Under the pieces are notes generated by a model that saw only the letters and a list, made by a program, of their open reading frames with translations, had not been told where the DNA came from and ran no database searches. A stretch of 51,146 nt of DNA, from the NCBI RefSeq assembly GCF_002412335.2, contig NZ_NXIB02000017.1, positions 8,267 through 59,412 on the forward strand, in the 5' to 3' direction. Position numbers and translations under genes: made by a program. Position 1 is the stretch's first letter; every line of letters starts with the position of its first letter. Positions 42,561-50,302 of this stretch are shown piece after piece. The stretch is from Tychonema bourrellyi FEM_GT703 (GTDB taxonomy: Bacteria; Cyanobacteriota; Cyanobacteriia; Cyanobacteriales; Microcoleaceae).

Positions 42561-43805
42561 TTACGACTCAACAGGCTTAGGTTTCTTAATCGGCTTAGGA
42601 AGGGGTTCCTTGGGCACTGGGGGCGCTCCGGCTGAGGGCTTGATGTTCGGACGCTCTGAACGAGGGCCGTCACCAGTTGGTCTAGGAGTATATGGACGTT
42701 TATTTCCCCCTCCTCTGGAGCCGCCGGGTTTTTCACCGGGGGGGAATTTCCGCTTTTTGATCGGCAGCGCCCCAATATTGTTAGCCTGCTGAATCATCAG
42801 AGTCTCAGCCTGTAACTTGACGTGGAAATCCCAAAAAAACCCGATCGCCTTTGTTGCTAAATCCCCCTTCAGTTTCAACTTAAAAAACTTCATCTTGTTT
42901 TCGTCATTCTTGCGGGGAGCTTGCTTGATTTTGACGATGACGTACTTTTCTTCATCTTGAGATTGATAGATTACCTCGCCTCGAATCGAAAAATAGCCAT
43001 CTTCAACATCAGGTTCAGAGGGGGGCAAAGGTACGGAAGATGTTTCGCCACTGCTCTCAATTTCTCCTGTGTCTTGACTTTCCTCGTCAGAGGACGGTTC
43101 GGAAGGTTTTTTGAGTGTTTCCGGCTCCCAAACTCCCATAATCTGGGCGTGTAAGTTACCATCTTCTTGTCTGGTGCGAGGATAGACAACCCACAGGTGT
43201 TCTTGTTCCAAGTCCAGGTGATTTTTGACTAAACTCATGACTCTACCCAGCAAAACCGCGTCGATGGCAGTTCCGTCGGCAGCCATGAGCATACCTCGCG
43301 TGAACTGCTCTTCAGACTGGGTGTAGCGGCCTCGCACCAAACCAACAGCTCGGTACTGTCTCGGCTCGCTGGGGGGTGGAATCGGATGTTGGCGCATCAC
43401 TGCGGGTAAGTCATCGGTGGCTTGACTTTCCTGAGTCACAGCATCGGCGGTGACGGGCGCAGCAACTGGGAGGACTGGAGTATTGGTGGCAGATGCCGAT
43501 GGTACTGCGGGATCTGAGAGTGCAGGAGGCTCACTGGGTGAATCTTTTGGCTTTGTTTTCTCCTTGGGGGCAGAACTGTAGAGCGGTCGTTGGAGCGTGT
43601 CCTTGGACGCTGGGGTGTCTGTAGGTGTTGGCGGTTGATTTTCGTCAACAGGTGTAGCCAACGCCGAAGCCACCAGACTTTCATCTGGTGTCTCAGGAAC
43701 AGAAACTGGATCTTTGGACGGATTGACGGCTGGTTCGCTTGGTCGAGCCTTGCGAGTTGAAGTAGATTTGGGCGATTTGGAAGAGCGGTTTGGAGAGGGG
43801 TTCAT
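42561..43805 (-). CDS. Proline-rich cyanobacterial protein of unknown function
   Basis: 414 residues from the ATG at 43805, with AAGGAG about 5 nt upstream; an in-frame start 8 codons earlier lacks a site. Residues 1-150 are Pro/Ser/Thr-rich and probably unfolded. A conserved core YRAVGLVRGRYTQSEEQFTRGMLMAADGTAIDAVLLGRVMSLVKNHLDLEQEHLWVVYPRTRQEDGNLHAQIMGVWEP comes next, then an acidic linker, a beta-rich region (YFSIRGEVIYQSQDEEKYVIVKIKQAPRK...FFKLKLKGDL) that looks like an OB-type fold, and a basic Gly/Pro tail (KKRKFPPGEKPGGSRGGGNKRPY) that may bind nucleic acid. No named function was recognised. Confidence 0.8.
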   Translation of the reverse strand: MNPSPNRSSKSPKSTSTRKARPSEPAVNPSKDPVSVPETPDESLVASALATPVDENQPPTPTDTPASKDTLQRPLYSSAPKEKTKPKDSPSEPPALSDPAVPSASATNTPVLPVAAPVTADAVTQESQATDDLPAVMRQHPIPPPSEPRQYRAVGLVRGRYTQSEEQFTRGMLMAADGTAIDAVLLGRVMSLVKNHLDLEQEHLWVVYPRTRQEDGNLHAQIMGVWEPETLKKPSEPSSDEESQDTGEIESSGETSSVPLPPSEPDVEDGYFSIRGEVIYQSQDEEKYVIVKIKQAPRKNDENKMKFFKLKLKGDLATKAIGFFWDFHVKLQAETLMIQQANNIGALPIKKRKFPPGEKPGGSRGGGNKRPYTPRPTGDGPRSERPNIKPSAGAPPVPKEPLPKPIKKPKPVES

Positions 43806-44342
43806 AAAAACTCCTTGCAGCGGAGACACATCCCTTAAGGGAAATTAGGAATAAACTGAAAAAACTGCTTTCAACACTACTAGCACCTGACAGGCGGGCA
43901 CGGGGCCCGGAGGTCTGGTTGTGACCCGTCAACGCCAATTTTCAATGCGTGGTAGAATGCCGATCGGTGAGCTAGCTACTAAAATCCTTGTTGGCAAAGA
44001 CTTTGGGAGTTGCTGACCGATCGCACGAGCCGATCGCGCTGTGATTGGAGTTGCTGGCTAATAGCATTTAGGATATTCAGCTTGCCTATTTTACTTAATC
44101 CAATTACATAACGGGCTGATCCGCCATATTTTTGGTAATTTTTAACTCAACCAGACTAAATTGGACGGCGCAATCCTTGGGGCTGCGGGTCTGAGTGTCC
44201 AAAATTGTTTAGCTAGCATGGAGTTGTGGGTCTGTTACCATATTAGCTGCAAGCAAAAGGTTACTTCGTCAGATGGCTTGCAGGCAGTGGACTAAATATC
44301 TAACTCAGAAAATAGTAAATCTTAAGCTGAAATAGTTGAATT
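43806..44342. other. 537-bp intergenic region
   Basis: It separates the divergent genes at 42561-43805 and 44343-45272. I see HIP1-related CGATCG sites (about 43970-44035), a GC-rich stretch near 43895-43930 (GGGCACGGGGCCCGG), and no credible gene, repeat family or recognised RNA. Promoters for both neighbours must lie here; TAGAAT at about 43955 is a weak -10 candidate. Confidence 0.5.
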
Positions 44343-45272
44343 ATGGAAAAAGCAAACAAGGGTCGTGGGTTGATTACTGTGGTGGTGGTGCTGTCGCTCA
44401 TCGCTTTTTTGGGATTTTCTCTTGTACCAATTTTGGACAGCATTCTCAAGGCCAGTCAAACAACCACTAGGTCAACTCCAACGCCTACTCAGACGGCGGC
44501 GGCTGGGGAGAAGCCAGAGTTGCTGCAAGCTCAGGCGAGGGGTTACGAATTGGTTTTGCAGCGGGAAGCTGACAATGTAACGGCTTTGCGGGGACTGTTA
44601 CAGGTGCGGCTGGAGTTGATTGGGCAAGGTGTGGGGGACATTAAGGATGTGGTGTCTCCTTTAGAAAAGTTGGCTAAGCTGAATCCTGAGACTACTGAAT
44701 ATGGGATTTTGCTGGCTCAGGCTAAGGAACGCACGGGCGATCGCGAAGGGTCGGCTCAGGCTTACAGGTCAATTTTAGCGTCTAAGCCTGGGGAAATTAA
44801 GGCTTTACAGGGATTAGTGAATTTGTTGTTGGTGCAGCAGCGGCCGGAAGCTGCGATCGGGCTGTTGCAAGATACGCTAAAAGCTGCTCCGGCTGCGAAT
44901 CTGGCAAAACCGGGAAGTGTTGATGTAATTTCGGTGCAGTTGATTTTGGGACAGGTTTATGCTGTGCAGAAGCGGTTTGAGGAGGCGATCGCGATTTATG
45001 ACGAATCTGCTAAGGCTAATCCCAAGGATTTTCGTCCAACTCTCGGAAAGGCGATCGTGTTTAAGGAACAGGGAAAAACAGACGAAGCAAAAACCCTGTT
45101 TGCTAAGGCTACGGAGTTAGCTCCTCCTAACTACAAAGACCAAATCAATCAGTTAGCTAGCGATACTCCAAAGCCATCTCCTGCGGCGGCTGCGAGTCCA
45201 AAGCCGGGGGCATCACCGAGTCCTAAACCGGGGGCATCACCGAGTCCTGAAGGTGCGCTACCGAAGCCTTAA
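44343..45272 (+). CDS. Membrane-anchored TPR protein
   Basis: 309 residues. One transmembrane helix (LITVVVVLSLIAFLGFSLVPIL), a Thr/Pro-rich linker, then TPRs at about residues 60-270 (GYELVLQREADNVTALRGLLQVRLEL; YGILLAQAKERTGDREGSAQAYRSIL; EAIAIYDESAKANPKDFRPTLGKAI) and a Pro/Ser tail with three SPKPGA repeats. The first half is clearly related to the short protein at 24920-25315. It probably assembles a membrane complex; partner unknown. Confidence 0.85.
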   Translation: MEKANKGRGLITVVVVLSLIAFLGFSLVPILDSILKASQTTTRSTPTPTQTAAAGEKPELLQAQARGYELVLQREADNVTALRGLLQVRLELIGQGVGDIKDVVSPLEKLAKLNPETTEYGILLAQAKERTGDREGSAQAYRSILASKPGEIKALQGLVNLLLVQQRPEAAIGLLQDTLKAAPAANLAKPGSVDVISVQLILGQVYAVQKRFEEAIAIYDESAKANPKDFRPTLGKAIVFKEQGKTDEAKTLFAKATELAPPNYKDQINQLASDTPKPSPAAAASPKPGASPSPKPGASPSPEGALPKP

Positions 45273-45784
45273 GTATAACTGTAGGGACACAGCAGGACTC
45301 ATAGGTGTCAACTTAAGGCCAAACCCTGTCACAGACTACTGTTTGACTATTAACCCTAGATCCCCCCTAACCCCCCTTAAGAAGGGGGGGACAGGAGTCC
45401 GATCAAAGTCCCCCTTCTTAAGGGGGATTTAGGGGGATCTAGACTCAGGTAAAAACCAGATTTCTCAGGGCTTTCAGGCTTAAGTTGACACCAATGAGCA
45501 GGACTGTAGGACTGTAGGTTGGGTAGAGCGTCAGCGAAACCCAACACTGGATTTTAAGTAACCACACAAAATTAATTACATAAAGACTCCTTGCTAGGCA
45601 AGGGTTTCAGGCAAAATATTGTGTAATTAATTCTGTTTAACTACTTAGAAGAGTTGGGTTTCGCTCGCGCTCTACCCAACCTACACTATCCACATTTTAT
45701 CGGCCAGTGGCATTACCCTTTCTTGATTCGCCAACAGTCTCTTACCAATTACCGATCGCCAATTATCAAACCTCGGAGGGAATT
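45273..45784. repeat. Nested palindromic elements between the TPR gene and a Uma2 relic
   Basis: Three layers are visible. AGGTGTCAACTTAAG (about 45303-45317) faces CTTAAGTTGACACC (about 45480-45493); a lone copy is at about 8249-8262. Within these, TAGATCCCCCCTAACCCCCC (from 45357) pairs with the stretch up to about 45442. Next is a GTAGGTTGGGTAGAGCG element (45514-45684) whose interior holds ACAAAATTAATTACAT and its near inverse TGTGTAATTAATTCTGT. No gene is seen; the first hairpin could terminate the TPR gene. Confidence 0.75.
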
Positions 45785-45901
45785 ATGACCCAAAGCGTCG
45801 ATCGCATTGTTCTACCTCCTGCTTTCCCCGATCGCACTCAATTACCAGAATCAGACGGTACTTTTGTGAAAAATTTTCAGGAACATCCGCAGAGTTTGAT
45901 T
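45785..45901 (+). pseudogene. Relic of the 5' end of a Uma2 family gene
   Basis: The frame MTQSVDRIVLPPAFPDRTQL, then PESDGTFVKNFQEHPQSLIL, is the typical start of a Uma2 subtype. A GGAGG lies 6-7 nt before the ATG. After about 39 codons it runs into the 3' end of a RelE-like toxin gene on the other strand (45902), and the catalytic part is missing. The formal frame continues to a stop at 45940, but that part is antisense toxin sequence. Confidence 0.7.
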
Positions 45902-46183
45902 TTAATAGACTTCATCATGAGAACCCATTTTGAGCAATAAAATAGCTTCCTCCTCATCTTCTGGATCGATCGCAAATTCAAATAAAATCCGATAATCATA
46001 ATCTATGGAACACGACCAGATACCCGATAAATCTCCAGTCAATTTGTGAGTTCGCAAGCTGGGGTTAAAGCAGTCTTCAGACAAAAGTTATAGCGTAGCT
46101 TCAATCAAAGGGCGAAGCTGAGGATTTTTACGAACTAACTTTTTGAAAGTACGAATAGATTTGGGAGTCCAACCAATTTTCAT
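45902..46183 (-). pseudogene. RelE/YafQ-like toxin gene with a nonsense codon
   Basis: The frame begins with an ATG at 46183 overlapping the antitoxin stop (ATGA). It reads MKIGWTPKSIRTFKKLVRKN and PQLRPLIEATL, then TAA at 46090-46088, then LLSEDCFNPSLRTHKLTGDLSGIWSCSIDYDYRILFEFAI to a normal end. Both halves fit one 93-codon RelE/YafQ-family toxin; one CAA-to-TAA change at codon 32 explains the break. The C-terminal half carries the usual catalytic-region residues, so function is lost unless the stop is bypassed. Confidence 0.88.
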
Positions 46184-46407
46184 CAATCATCCAACTCCGC
46201 CATAAAATCGGCTACAGAACCAAATTTAACATTTCCCTCAGCATACTCTTGACGAACTTCTGCCACTTCCTTAAGTAATTCATTGCGTCGCTGTTGTCGC
46301 AGGCGATTCTGAAGAATATCTAGAAGCATAGCTTGATCTTCTAATGATAAAACTTCTACAGCTTCAAGAGCTTGCTGGAATTGAGATGTCTGTGTCGTTT
46401 TACTCAT
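46183..46407 (-). CDS. Antitoxin of the broken RelE-like toxin
   Basis: 74 residues: TSQFQQALEAVEVLSLEDQAMLLDILQNRLRQQRRNELLKEVAEVRQEYAEGNVKFGSVADFMAELDD. This is the pattern of cyanobacterial antitoxins that come before a RelE/StbE or YafQ-like toxin: a helical N-part and an acidic end. The stop overlaps the toxin ATG. The frame is intact although the toxin is broken. Confidence 0.85.
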   Translation of the reverse strand: MSKTTQTSQFQQALEAVEVLSLEDQAMLLDILQNRLRQQRRNELLKEVAEVRQEYAEGNVKFGSVADFMAELDD

Positions 46408-46426
46408 ATATTATTTTGAACTGTAA

Positions 46427-46549
46427 GCTGAATTTCAGGCAAGAAGGGATGCAATTCCCCGATTGTTGGGAATGGGTTTGAGTGCCGAACATATAGCACA
46501 GGCGCTAAGTTTATCTGTGGAGGAAGTTACGGAGAATGCTGGAGAGTGA
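46427..46549 (+). pseudogene. Possible relic of the 3' end of an Rpn-type gene
   Basis: An open stretch reads EFQARRDAIPRLLGMGLSAE and HIAQALSLSVEEVTENAGE before a TGA. This resembles the C-terminal end of cyanobacterial Rpn/transposase-31 proteins (RLL..GLS.E.IA.AL.LS.EEV). No N-terminal part is found. The match is by pattern only. Confidence 0.4.
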
Positions 46550-46634
46550 GATAGCGGGAGAGAATTTGGGAAAAGGGCGATTATAAAGTTAACTTTACCT
46601 TCTAGAATATTCTCAAATGTCAACTGTCTGCTTC

Positions 46635-46955
46635 TCAGCTTTTGGAAGAAGTAATAGCCAGTGCCACATCCTCACGAGTTGCTCCCATCGCTAGCATTGT
46701 CCTTACCATCAAATCAAGAGAAACAGACGGATCGCCGGCTTCAATTTTAGCTACCCGTGACTGACTAGACTTGATTTTCTTAGCTAAACTCTCTTGAGAA
46801 AGATTTTGACTGATGCGAAGCTGCTTCAAGCGTTTAATTAGAGACAGCTTCATCTCAATAAAAGCAATTTCTTCCGCTGAAAGTTCCAGAAAGTCTGCGG
46901 CATCTCCCACCCGCCAACCTGCTGCTTCTAAACGTTGACGTTTAATGGCATCCAT
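46635..46955 (-). CDS. HigA-like antitoxin (XRE helix-turn-helix)
   Basis: 106 residues. The XRE HTH is at about residues 40-95: LIKRLKQLRISQNLSQESLAKKIKSSQSRVAKIEAGDPSVSLDLMVRTMLAMGAT. The N-terminal 35 residues (RRVGDAADFLELSAEEIAFIEMK-like) are a usual extension in this group. The Gp49-like toxin gene lies 116 bp upstream on the same strand, giving the toxin-first order of higBA. Confidence 0.9.
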   Translation of the reverse strand: MDAIKRQRLEAAGWRVGDAADFLELSAEEIAFIEMKLSLIKRLKQLRISQNLSQESLAKKIKSSQSRVAKIEAGDPSVSLDLMVRTMLAMGATREDVALAITSSKS

Positions 46956-47071
46956 TATGAATATTACCTCTTTTAATTATATAAGTTACACAGACGAAGG
47001 ATTGTGAATGGTGAATTGTCTCTCAATTTGTAAGGTGGGCAATGCCCACCCTAATGAAAGTCCCGAAATAA

Positions 47072-47428
47072 CTAGGTTTCTCCTGAGCTTTGATCGTACA
47101 ATCTCAGTCGTCTTTGACAGTTTTCAATCACGCGCTTAGGCGTTTTCTGGGTATTTTTTTGAAACACATCTGCAATGACAATAGCATCTGAGTCAATCCG
47201 GTAAATAATTCGCCACTGTTTATCGGCTTCACTATCATCGATCCGCAATTCGTGGCAGTGAGGGCTGATGCTTGGCATAGGTCGAGAGACAGGCATCGCT
47301 AAAATTTCTCCATTTTGTAACATCCTTAATAACATCCCTGCCTCAATTCGCGCTGAGGCGGAAAAAGGAGGAGTTTTTACTTCGCCTCTGAGCCAAACAA
47401 CATCCTTGTTCTCGCCTTGGGATTCCAT
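47072..47428 (-). CDS. HigB-like toxin (phage Gp49-like, RelE superfamily)
   Basis: 118 residues. DVVWLRGEVKTPPFSASARIEAGMLLRMLQNGE, CHELRIDDSEADKQWRIIYRIDSDAIVIADVFQKNTQKTPKRVIENCQRRL is the Gp49 pattern: the strand with WRIIYR, DAIVIADVFQKNT and the following Lys/Arg helix form the RelE-like ribonuclease site. It is upstream of the HigA-like gene. An inverted repeat TATGTC-N6-GACATA lies about 37 bp upstream, next to a TATAAT. Confidence 0.9.
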   Translation of the reverse strand: MESQGENKDVVWLRGEVKTPPFSASARIEAGMLLRMLQNGEILAMPVSRPMPSISPHCHELRIDDSEADKQWRIIYRIDSDAIVIADVFQKNTQKTPKRVIENCQRRLRLYDQSSGET

Positions 47429-47776
47429 AAATTAAGTACAGTCCAGTCATAGAGTTTACAATAATATGTCGTATCTGACATAATTATAGCCCAATATGAC
47501 TAAAAGTGGTACAAGAGACTAAAGATTATCTAATTTCGTCTCAGGCAGAGCGATCGGCCGATTGTTTTTTTTGTGTACGAACGTACACAATTCCTCGCTC
47601 GAATAAAAACTTTTTAGGTTTTGTCACTGACCTGGGAGGGTGACAAAGAGGTCTAGGAACTAGACCCAATAAGGGTTGCAGCCAGTCTACCCTGTTGATA
47701 AAATAGTACGATCTCAATTCCGAAGGTTTTCCTTGTTCCCAAATTCAGCACGGGAACAAGGATTTCAAACTAGCTT
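47429..47776. promoter_or_regulatory. Intergenic region with palindromes upstream of the higBA-like genes
   Basis: On the minus strand a TATAAT (about 47482-47487) is followed by TATGTC-AGATAC-GACATA (47465-47482), a likely operator next to the -10 box. Further up, TTGTGTACG-AA-CGTACACAA (47571-47590) is a 9-bp-arm palindrome. CCTTGTTCCC and CGGGAACAAGG (about 47731-47761) form a hairpin about 15 bp beyond the sdhA stop, possibly its terminator although no T-run follows. No gene is seen. Confidence 0.6.
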
Positions 47777-49504
47777 CTAGTATTTACGTTCCTGCGGCTC
47801 AAACATCGTAATCGCCACCGGCATATAAGCCAAATTTATCCCCGCAGGCGAATAATAGGCCAGCGTATGCTTCAAGAAATTGCCGTCATCCCGCTGCGGA
47901 AAATCTTCCCGCCAATGAGCTCCCCGACTTTCATGGCGATTCAAAGCCGAAGTTAAAATCATTCTACCCACAATTATCAAACTCCGCAACTCCAAAGCTT
48001 CCACAATTTCCGTATTCCACAACTTGCCTTTATCATCCAAATAAACCTCCTGATATTGTCGCTCCAATTCCTCCAATTTCTGCAAACCTTCCTGCATCAA
48101 TTCGGCGCTGCGAAATACGCCGCAATACTCAGTCATCGTATCTTGATACTGTTGCCGAATTTGATTGATCCGGTATTTGCCGGGACGTTCTACAAGTGCC
48201 TGAATTTGCTGGCTTGCTTCATTGATATAATGCTGTTCATCCACTGCTGGAAGCTTGCGATTTTGCACGAATTGTGCTATGGTTGCACCAGTAACTTTGC
48301 CGTAAACTACGCATTCCAAAAGCGAGTTACTGCCCAAACGGTTCGCGCCGTGAACAGAGACACAAGCTGCTTCGCCTGCTGCAAAGAAACCCTCTACCAA
48401 ACCATCAACACTACTGCGAACTTGTCCGCTCACATTCGTAGGAATTCCCCCCATTGAATAGTGGACTGTCGGACGGACGGGCATCGGCTGATTTACGGCA
48501 TCAATCCCTAACAAACGGTGGGCTTCTTCCCAAGCAAACGGAATTTTGCTCATGATTTTTTCCCGTCCCATGTGCCGCAAATCCATGTAAATAAACGGGC
48601 CGCCAGCACTACCATCAACGTTGATTCCTCGGCCTGCACGAATTTCTAGGGAGATTGCTCTTGATGTGATATCTCTAGGGGCTAATTCCATCCGCGAGGG
48701 GGCATAATTCGCCATAAATCGATCGCCCTCTGAATTAATCAAATAAGCCCCTTCGCCCCGCACAGCCTCCGAAATCAACACTCCCACCGGATACAAACCA
48801 GTTGGGTGAAACTGCACAAATTCCATATCTTCCAGCGGCAATCCCGCCATAGCAGTCATCGCCAAACCGTCTCCAGTTGAGGCGTAATCGTTCGAGGTCG
48901 TGTTGTAAACCCGACCGTAACCCCCCGTAGCAAACATCACCGCCTTAGCCCGCACAACCTCAATTTGACCGTCTAGCAGGCGGTACATAACAACGCCCTT
49001 AGCTTGGCCTTCTTCCAAAATCAGGCGGGTGACATACCATTCCTGATAGATGTGAACTCCGTAACGGCGCAGATTGTTGACTAATTCGTGGAGGATGGCG
49101 TGACCGGTTTTGTCGGCGGCGTAACAGGTGCGGTTGTGGGAATGTCCGCCGAAAGCGCGTTGGGCAATTCTGCCGTCTGGGAGGCGAGAGAATAGAACTC
49201 CCATGTGTTCTAAGTCTATGACTACGCCCGGTGCTTCGCGGGTGAGAATTTCTACGGCATCTTGGTCGGCTAAATAGTCTGAACCTTTTACTGTGTCGAA
49301 AGCGTGGGCTTTCCAACTGTCTTCGGGATCGACATTTTGCAGGCTGGAGGCCATGCCGCCTTGGGCTGCGACGGAGTGCGATCGAATCGGGTGAGTTTTG
49401 GCAACAATGGCTACCTTTAAGCTGGGGTCAGTCCGGGCAATTTCTACTGCGGCGCGGCAACCTGCTAAACCGCCGCCCACAATGATTACGTCGTGTTCTA
49501 GCAT
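47777..49504 (-). CDS. sdhA: Succinate dehydrogenase/fumarate reductase flavoprotein subunit
   Basis: 575 residues. It oxidises succinate to fumarate, passing electrons through FAD to the iron-sulfur subunit and the quinone pool of the thylakoid or cytoplasmic membrane. [20 protein letters not shown] is the FAD-binding GxGxx[11 protein letters not shown] has the His that binds FAD covalently; [11 protein letters not shown] and [16 protein letters not shown] are substrate-site blocks with the proton-relay Arg; [18 protein letters not shown] completes the FAD site. No sdhB is beside it, as is common in cyanobacteria. A small membrane protein gene lies upstream, separated by two hairpins. Confidence 0.95.
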   Translation of the reverse strand: MLEHDVIIVGGGLAGCRAAVEIARTDPSLKVAIVAKTHPIRSHSVAAQGGMASSLQNVDPEDSWKAHAFDTVKGSDYLADQDAVEILTREAPGVVIDLEHMGVLFSRLPDGRIAQRAFGGHSHNRTCYAADKTGHAILHELVNNLRRYGVHIYQEWYVTRLILEEGQAKGVVMYRLLDGQIEVVRAKAVMFATGGYGRVYNTTSNDYASTGDGLAMTAMAGLPLEDMEFVQFHPTGLYPVGVLISEAVRGEGAYLINSEGDRFMANYAPSRMELAPRDITSRAISLEIRAGRGINVDGSAGGPFIYMDLRHMGREKIMSKIPFAWEEAHRLLGIDAVNQPMPVRPTVHYSMGGIPTNVSGQVRSSVDGLVEGFFAAGEAACVSVHGANRLGSNSLLECVVYGKVTGATIAQFVQNRKLPAVDEQHYINEASQQIQALVERPGKYRINQIRQQYQDTMTEYCGVFRSAELMQEGLQKLEELERQYQEVYLDDKGKLWNTEIVEALELRSLIIVGRMILTSALNRHESRGAHWREDFPQRDDGNFLKHTLAYYSPAGINLAYMPVAITMFEPQERKY

Positions 49505-49554
49505 TTTTTGAGTAATGTTGAGTGTTCTTCTCTACACTTAATTCTGATGCACAA

Positions 49555-49588
49555 AAAAAGTTCCTGACGCAAAGGTAAGGAACTTTTT
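49555..49588 (-). terminator. Rho-independent terminator of the small membrane protein gene
   Basis: AAAAAGTTCC (49555-49564) pairs with GGAACTTTTT (49579-49588); on the minus strand the stem ends in a run of seven T. A second perfect 13-bp hairpin, GATTGTTGATTTT (49596-49608) with AAAATCAACAATC (49613-49625), stands just upstream in the direction of transcription. Both lie after the stop at 49637 and before sdhA. Confidence 0.85.
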
Positions 49589-49636
49589 AGCTTTTGATTG
49601 TTGATTTTCAATAAAATCAACAATCTTTGAATTAGA

Positions 49637-49951
49637 TTAGCCCACAGCTTGGGCTGGTTTTTGACCTGGTAAATTGGCGCTAGCGGAGGGTTGGGCAAGA
49701 TTAGCTGGTTCTACGGCTGTGACTTCGATGTGATTGAGCAGAGTCGTCACAAACGCAAATAACAAGAAGGGTAGAGACAGCACTAAGATCAGTCCGACGG
49801 TTGCTAAGGCGTAGATTTGACGGGCGCTGCTCCACAAGGCGAGGGCGGAGGCTAGACTCATAAAGATGACAATCAGCCAAATAATGATTTGACCATAAAT
49901 GTCGCCGAAGGTCAGCGTGCATCTCAGGCGATAGTTGTGCAAGTTATTCAT
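49637..49951 (-). CDS. Small membrane protein of unknown function
   Basis: 104 residues from the ATG at 49951, with GCGAGG about 8 nt upstream; an in-frame TTG five codons earlier is less likely. It begins MNNLHNYRLRCTLTFGDIYGQ and has two membrane spans (IIIWLIVIFMSLASALALW and IYALATVGLILVLSLPFLLFAFVTTLL), then a soluble Ala/Pro-rich tail. The family was not recognised. It is separated from sdhA by tandem hairpins, so it is probably its own transcription unit. Confidence 0.75.
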   Translation of the reverse strand: MNNLHNYRLRCTLTFGDIYGQIIIWLIVIFMSLASALALWSSARQIYALATVGLILVLSLPFLLFAFVTTLLNHIEVTAVEPANLAQPSASANLPGQKPAQAVG

Positions 49952-50302
49952 TTTGGTACCTCGCAAGATTTCTATTAGGGCTGGTGCGAAAATATTTTAA
50001 ATTTCTCAGTTTAGTTAGCGTAACTTGGTTTGAGGGCAGTTCTCAACATTTTTGGAGAGGTCGCAACAAGACTTATAGATTTTTGGTTTCTGTAAGATAC
50101 CAAAGAAACCGGGTTTTTCGGCAGTATTAAGGCTCAGATGCAATATTTTCGTCAAAAAACCCGGTTTCTGACTAATCAAGAACAGGCAAGATGCCTGTTC
50201 CACAAAGAGTGAGTTGTCTTGTGGGGTGGGCATCCTGCCTGCTTTTAACAGGCAAGATGCCTGTTCCACAAATTTGTTGCCGATCGCCAATTTAGTAAAG
50301 AA
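49952..50302. repeat. Divergent intergenic region with two repeat families
   Basis: AGAAACCGGGTTTTT (50104-50118) and its inverse (50155-50169) form copy D of the hairpin family; its interior ends CAATATTTTCGTC, close to the interior of copy C. Bases 50175-50210 match 41008-41043 over 36 nt, and AACAGGCAAGATGCCTGTTC recurs again at 50248-50267. No gene is seen. Promoters for both divergent neighbours must lie at the edges. Confidence 0.8.

Noticed and set aside
42551-43938. Open frames in other phases around the proline-rich gene
   Set aside because: They follow the repetitive G+C-rich coding sequence and lack start signals; the 42561-43805 frame with AAGGAG is the gene.
46435-46623. Minus-strand 62-codon open frame
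   Set aside because: Composition is not protein-like and it overlaps a better plus-strand Rpn-like relic.
47571-47590. TTGTGTACGAACGTACACAA as a LexA or NtcA site
   Set aside because: It does not fit the GTA-N8-TAC form of NtcA or a known cyanobacterial LexA box; kept only as an unassigned palindrome.
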